From positions 20,064,417 to 20,128,416 of the forward strand of contig OY727101.1 in NCBI GenBank assembly GCA_963402885.1: a stretch of DNA of 64,000 bases, read 5' to 3'. A program made the translations under genes and the position numbers. The notes beneath the pieces are model-generated. The model did not search any database. It saw nothing but the letters and a program-made list of their open reading frames with translations, and had not been told where the DNA came from. Shown in pieces: positions 58,901 to 64,000 of the stretch (the stretch's first letter is position 1; the number at the start of each line of letters is the position of its first letter). The DNA comes from Antedon bifida. Lineage: Eukaryota; Echinodermata; Crinoidea; Comatulida; Antedonidae.

Positions 58901-61900
58901 TTTCATATACATCAATTTAGGCCTACTCTCATTAAAATACTGTTGTCTCTTAAAGCAATTGTGACTGTACGTTTTGATTTATCTTTTTTGCTTATATTTA
59001 TTTATTTATTTTTCTAATTTGATGATGATTTTTTTCCATTTTTAGATTACCTGAATCTGTTTCTATGGGTTGATCAAATCTAGTAAATCCTAGCTCTTTT
59101 AAAAGGTCTCGGAGATTATATGTAGGCCCACCATGATCTGTTGTGGTCAGTGTTGGCAGGTTTACTTGTCCGTCTGCCGAAACCAGTGACAGTAAGGATT
59201 GAAACTCTTGCACACTTAAGCCCTGTCCATCGGGACCACCGATTACGTTTATAAAGTCATAATTCGGATCTACAGTAAACGCTCGTTTGCGCACGAAAGA
59301 CTGGAGTGCTTTGAAAAGGGTTATAACGTCATCGTTTGGTTTTATGTTTTGTTGTTTTTCTTCCACCGTTTTACAAATACTGGTTAGTCGATGATTTAGT
59401 TGGCTTTTTGAAGAAACGGCAAAACTTTGATGTAAAGAATTCAGACTGGTTTGTCTCTGGACTTCACATGTTGATAAACCTTAAAAGAAAATGGTACACC
59501 ACAGTTAGACGTTTCTATTGTATTTAGACGTTTTAGAATTATTTAAAAGGCAATACCGTTATATATTTGTAAATAAAAAGGTTTCTGCTTTTATGAATTA
59601 GTAGAAAGACAACATAAACTTGTGTAGACACTTAAGATATTTGCATACTTAGCAGGTGCTACATTGAACTGATCTGAGCAAACATTTTGTTCGTTTCCAC
59701 CGGCAGCAAGTTATGTTTGTGTAATCCTATAATTGTCTATAAAATCGTATATTCCGCTCGATTGGATTATGTTCCCGTAGAGAGTAGGTTTGTTATGTGG
59801 AGAAGTGAAACACACTTAGTACTACTGCATGTTCACTGAAATCATTTCCACCGGACATGATAAATAACTTACCTTTTGAACAGTCTACTTTTCTGTTGAG
59901 CCGATCATAGAATGCGTACGAACAGCTCCCACAAGAGTCCATTCTGCAGACGGCAGTGTGGTCTCCCAGACAGACTTTGGAATCGCAGAGATCCCGCGGA
60001 CAATCGAGATACGGAGTATTGTCGCGACAAACTGCAATAAAAGCAAGGTGAATATTAATTGAAATAATATAATACCATAATTTTCCACAATTTCTGATTG
60101 ATCATAAATGTTTCAGACTATAGGTATTTCTCAAGTCATGACATTTTGAACACTTAAGAAAGACATACATTTGTCTGTACTTTTATTGGATGTATTACGC
60201 ATTTGCCTATGATCACAATCAATTTCGGTATACATTGAAAAAATGAAAACAAACTCACCATTCCTTGTGTTTTCGTCATTACCATCTAAATACGAGAAAA
60301 CATATTATACCCAGAAACTCAGAATATGGAATTATATTATAGGCCTACAATAATATCCGTTCTGTTTAAGTGGTCTTTGATTTGACCATCAATGGATATA
60401 TGCACAACAGTTTGAACAATGCTGGTGGCAATCGTACCCAATCATAAAAAAATATATGGAAGGCACTAATTCAAAAACACGTGATATCGACCAAAAAAGA
60501 TTATAGGAGGTCTTAGTATATGCATGCGCGTGAAAGCCTCTACTTGTGAACGGAACGATTATGTTTGAGGTTGTCTGTCCCAAGAAATCTAAAGTTAAAA
60601 ACACTGAAATAATATCTTACCGATTCTGGGTGATGATACGCCTCCACCTATAGAAAAAACGAAAATAAAAGTATATAATTATAATAATTATCCATAAGAT
60701 ATGTTTGGATTTATGTCCAAAACAGTATTAATTAATTGCATATTAAAACATTTTAAAATAAAACAATCCTACGGTAATATCTTGAACAATCTGGATTTCC
60801 AAGGACAATGCTTCCATGGATTTTCCTTCCTCTTCCGTCTACGCACCAGCACAGACCAGCTTCTCGCCAGCATTGTGTTGTTAACCAGTCACCATTGGGT
60901 GAACAACTAATATTAATAAAACATTACGTTAATTACTTAAAAATACCTACTATTAGTGAGATTTTATGGGGCGCCATAAGCAGCAATGTAGTTTACGCCT
61001 ATTTCGTACCAACCAACCAACACACATACTTTGATGCTTATTGCACCCCATAAGTACTTATATGAACAATAAATGTTTTCTCTTTACCGAGGATAAAAAG
61101 ACTGGAACAGACTATACGGATACGGTATATATTGCCAAGACGTACAAACAGTTTGTCCATCTGCAGTAAAGAAAAAGTATGTAATATTAGTTCAGTACGA
61201 ACAAATAGTGTGTCGGACGGCACCCCGTAGTTAAAATGAAATTGCAAAAGCTATTACAGTATAAAGGTTCTGGTTGTGTCAGTGACGATTTAGAAAAAGT
61301 GGTTATTGGCATTGAGTAAAGAATTGGTCATAAACTTTATTTTGATTGCGAGTCCGTCCCAATTGTACAATCCTAAACTACAGAACACACCACCCCGGCT
61401 CGTCTCCTCTGCAATCCTCAATTGAAAAACATTGATTGTAGGCCTATAAGTATTGGTGAACAATCCTGAACATACCTTTCTGAGGCTGTACACATTGAGT
61501 TCCACAGCCGTTGCTACAGCACTGTAAGCCAGGCCGACAGTCGGTATCATCTCTGCATAACTGTACGCATGCGCCTCTTATTCCAGAAGATGGTGGGCAT
61601 GTCAAATTTGGAACTAAATAGAAAAAAACTGTATTAATCACTACGGTGAAACTAAACATTTTCAATTGAGTTAGGCTAAGTCTACACATTAATTGAATAT
61701 GTGCATATTTCAACAATTTATTCGTTTCTTGTTTATTTGATTAAAGTGTATTTTTATAACATCTCAGACTTTGAGATCTGCAATCTGCAATTAATAAGTG
61801 GTAATAAGTGCGATAAATTTTAAAACATTGATAACACATAATGTATAAAATTTTCGGCCCAACGATTTATTATGATTTTATACCCAATTAAATCATAAAC

Positions 61901-62543
61901 GTTTATTCGATCTTTTTCACCTATTGGCACTTCTCTTTTACGATCGTCTTACCTGTTGTATTGCATTCGGTTACGTTCCCGTTGCTATCGTAAAATTCTG
62001 GCGAACAGCCCTTGCAGTAGTCTACCCTACACTGTACGTCTGGACGACTGCTGCAATGGTTGTGAAGACACGGGTTAAGAGGACATGTGTGTGGTTTCTG
62101 ACCATCTGGACACTCCCTGGTCTTCAGAAGCGATTCAGAATCTACGCACTGTGGTATGGCTGGACATGGTGGTGATTCACACACAATCCTTACCGGCACA
62201 CATTCATGTCCAGTCGGACACATGGACTGAACAACCTAAAACAAAAACAGAAACATGACATGTAGTAATGTTTTTTCTTCTTTCGGGTTGGTTACATTTG
62301 TAATAGAATGTATCTGGCTGTGTGTTTTATAGACTGTTGGGTTAATTTATTTTGGTTGTTACTTTTGCGTCTCTGTTCATCACTCGATAATTATCACAGT
62401 GAATTAGTTTGAAGTGTTTGTAGGGGCACTGACCTCACATGGATCCATACACTGGCATAGCTTACAGCCACTGTAATCTCTTGCATATCCGTACTGACAC
62501 TCAAGGTTACAGCGAAACGTCCTGCATAATGGCTTTAACCATC
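52963..62543 (-). CDS. Type I membrane mosaic protein: antistasin-like, 8-Cys modules, WAP, TY1 x3, Gly-Asn and collagen-like repeats, SEA-like, TM
   Basis: No gene name recognised. Exons, high to low: 62434-62543, 61953-62235, 61476-61613, 61088-61160, 60773-60906, 60621-60647, 60259-60285, 59873-60031, 59051-59479, 58495-58845, 57949-58128, 57353-57532, 56371-56562, 55561-55767, 55404-55419, 54974-55045, 54639-54702, 54218-54313, 53450-53638, 52963-53073. They join to 1011 residues with one stop at the end; the 5' exon with signal peptide was not found. Order: antistasin-like (FRCNLECQYGYARDYSGC); a C-P-rich segment; 8-Cys module; WAP (CRDDTDCRPGLQCCSNGC); TY1 (TTQCWREAGLCWCVD); 8-Cys; helical segment; 15 GGX triplets; nine Gly-X-Y triplets; RRRR; TY1-like (EWKQCRTDVDWCWCVD); 8-Cys x2; TY1 (YSAVQCDYLLNECWCVD); SEA-like (LRFENDYSI, GSIKVDFQLI); membrane helix (VGVVCAVIGVLIALIIFLLV); 35-residue tail with YSTI. 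TY1, WAP and antistasin modules often inhibit proteases, so a surface protease-inhibitor or adhesion role is inferred. Most module exons are phase 1. The 57353 donor could instead be at 57318-57319. Confidence 0.85.
53837..54211. mobile_element. Nested or tandem pair of CAACGCAAGGACGTA MITEs abutting a splice donor
   Basis: Ends read AAGCTTGGTTCCCACTAGAA and CTAGTGGGAACCACGCTT (inverse complements). A second copy starts AAGCTTGGTTCTCACTGTGA and ends CTAGTGGGAACCAAGC at 54211. Inside lie inverted CAATCACAAGCGA and TCGCTTGTGATTGG words. A partial third end (AAGCTTGGTTGACACTAGGA) lies at the left. The right end is 6 bp from the donor of exon 54218-54313 of the mosaic gene. Confidence 0.8.
56150..56285. 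repeat. Copy of the palindromic GTCTACACTATCAAAC MITE
   Basis: CTGTCTACACTATCAAACTA at the left, CATGTCCATATATGGGCACA in the centre and a disturbed right end (AGACAAGACAAGTGTAGACA). It lies in the mosaic gene between exons 13 and 14. Confidence 0.7.
57740..57905. repeat. Repeat-like block with GTCGCG inverse words
   Basis: AGTCGCGTGGACGCGACT is a perfect short palindrome, followed by TCGGTCTTTCGGTCTGTCTG and later GCACGCGACTTA. It has the appearance of a dispersed element, but no second copy is in this window. Confidence 0.35.
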
Positions 62544-63105
62544 CTTCAAAATAAAAACTTTTTTCGTTAGGCTAAGTTTTAAATATTTATCTCTTTAAAC
62601 CTTCATTTGAAGTTTCAGTCACAATATGTATGGAACGCTACAATTCAAACCTAAATATTTAAGTTCATTTGTCATACGTCAAGTTAAGAAGCCGCCCAAA
62701 AACTTTGTTTGATAGTGTACACATACATGCAATCTATTTCAATAGTCATCATTTCACCTATACGAGTACGTTTCCATTCTCAGAAAATAGAAATGGAATG
62801 ATGTTATATTCTAGTAATTAGGCCTAACTAAACTTGTTCACGTCAAATCTAACAATTATTTTTTCTTCGGATTTTGTCGAGTACTTTATAATAATAATAA
62901 TAATAAGATCGTTGCATGCGCGTCGCGTAATTTCCACGTGTGCCGCTGTCATGGTATTTCGAGCGCGTACAGTTGTTGCGTAACAACGAGTTGCCACAGT
63001 ATCTTGCCAACAATAAACATTGTTTCTTTTGCTTTTGCTAAGACAAGTACCTTTACAGATATCTCTGTCATTATTTTAAAATAAACTACGAAATTACTAG
63101 CAAAT
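62544..63105. other. Spacer between the mosaic gene and STMND1, missing 5' exon of the mosaic gene
   Basis: The two genes run away from each other. A signal-peptide exon for the mosaic gene would be expected here or further upstream, but no hydrophobic start followed by a phase-1 donor was convincing on the minus strand. An (ATA)n run lies near 62888-62907. The STMND1 promoter must lie in the right part. Confidence 0.45.
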
Positions 63106-63957
63106 ATGGGGTTGTGTTTGTCTAAAATTAAAGTGGAACCTAGCGCGGAAGATGGTCCAACCCATCTGTCAAGAAATCAAGTCAAAGAGGGTAAAAAGTT
63201 GAACAGACTTGTTAGATTTTGGCGGCGAAGATCAAGTAAAGTCGGTCCCATGCCAGAGGTAGGTTTTTGTATTCATAATGGGTTGTTTTCATAAACGTGC
63301 ATTTACGCACTACTATATATTATTATTGTTAGGCCTGTACAATAATTTCAAATTAAAGTCTTTATGTAGGCATACAACGCCTAAGACTAGAAGGTCTGAA
63401 ATCTTCATTGTTCTTTTCCAATTGATTCTCTATATAGAGTGATTCGGAAACCAACCTATCTGATCATGCATCTTTGATGAGCCATGACGAAAGAGTGAAC
63501 AAAGAACTATTAAGATTAAAGGATGGAAACTCAACTGGTAAGATATATACAAGATAAAGATAATGGTTGATAGTGAGACACTTAATACGTTGATAATAAA
63601 GTAATGTATATCAAAAAATGGCTAAACAAAATATTTTAAACAATTAAATTACTATTTTTTCAAACTGTAGCAAACATTGTTCCAGCTCGAAGGCTTCCAC
63701 CTATTGGTAACCAAAGTATGCCAACTCTTAGAGACAAGAGCACTTTCCAGATCTTAGAAGAGCTAAGAATGTCTGGTGTCATCGTTAACCCTAGACCTGG
63801 ACATAATGGATGCTCATTTGACATTGTGGATAGAGCCACACCTGTATTAGACATGCCACGGTCATTGTCCAGACTCGAGCGACAAACAGACGACGAGAGC
63901 AATGGAAAAGAAACTAAGCTTACACGAAAGCTAGCAGCAGCAGAAGAAAGACGAAAA
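63106..63957 (+). CDS. STMND1: STMND1-like, stathmin-domain-containing protein, N-terminal part
   Basis: Exons 63106-63258, 63438-63537 and 63671-63957 join in frame to 180 residues. A GTAAGA donor at 63958 leads out of the window. The start MGLCLSK has Gly2 and Cys4, suited to N-myristoylation and palmitoylation, as in the MGCG start recalled for human STMND1. A basic patch (FWRRRSSK) follows. The STFQILEELRMSGVIV and CSFDIV segments and the AAAEERRK helix start match the stathmin-like region of STMND1, ahead of the tubulin-binding coiled coil that would be in the next exons. The gene call rests on recalled similarity of these short segments. Confidence 0.8.
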
Positions 63958-64000
63958 GTAAGAATATATTGGCAGCCTTAATTATCATAAATCATACTTT

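Overview
This is animal nuclear DNA: AT-rich, with spliced genes, many short GT-AG introns, SINEs and small inverted-repeat elements. The predicted proteins align along most of their length with vertebrate TADA2B, MED17, DTD2, XPO5 and STMND1. The recurring AGGCCTA word and the domain mix (thyroglobulin type-1, WAP, SEA) suggest a marine deuterostome, most likely an echinoderm. The species call is an inference.

Layout from left to right: (1) 722-23815, minus strand: TADA2B (SAGA/ADA2b co-activator subunit), 14 exons visible, with the last SWIRM exon(s) beyond the left edge. Its introns hold most of the repeats. (2) 23901-26892: a fold-back-type transposon with long terminal inverted repeats built partly from a 98-bp tandem repeat. 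It is flanked by a 7-bp target duplication and sits in what was a very compact head-to-head promoter between TADA2B and MED17. (3) 26900-33682, plus: MED17 (Mediator head), 13 exons, complete. (4) 34127-35266, minus: DTD2 (chiral/proofreading tRNA deacylase), 3 exons, complete, convergent with MED17. (5) 35518-47860, plus: XPO5 (exportin-5), 29 exons, complete, head-to-head with DTD2, with one U12-type AT-AC intron. (6) 48575-50446, minus: a gene derived from a MULE-type transposase, carrying 13 copies of a 16-residue repeat and lacking an intact catalytic core. (7) 52963-62543, minus: a type I membrane mosaic protein (antistasin-like, four copies of an 8-cysteine module, WAP, three thyroglobulin type-1 domains, Gly-Gly-Asn repeats, a short collagen-like stretch, SEA-like, transmembrane). 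The first exon was not found. (8) 63106 to the right edge, plus: STMND1-like (stathmin-domain protein with a predicted acylated N-terminus), cut by the window end.

TADA2B and MED17 are both RNA polymerase II co-activator subunits and DTD2 and XPO5 both deal with small RNAs, so the two divergent pairs could be co-regulated. That is inference from position only. The two most unusual items are the transposon that split the TADA2B/MED17 promoter and the multi-inhibitor membrane mosaic gene. All exon boundaries were placed by hand from splice signals, reading frame and homology recalled from known family members; no alignment or search was run.
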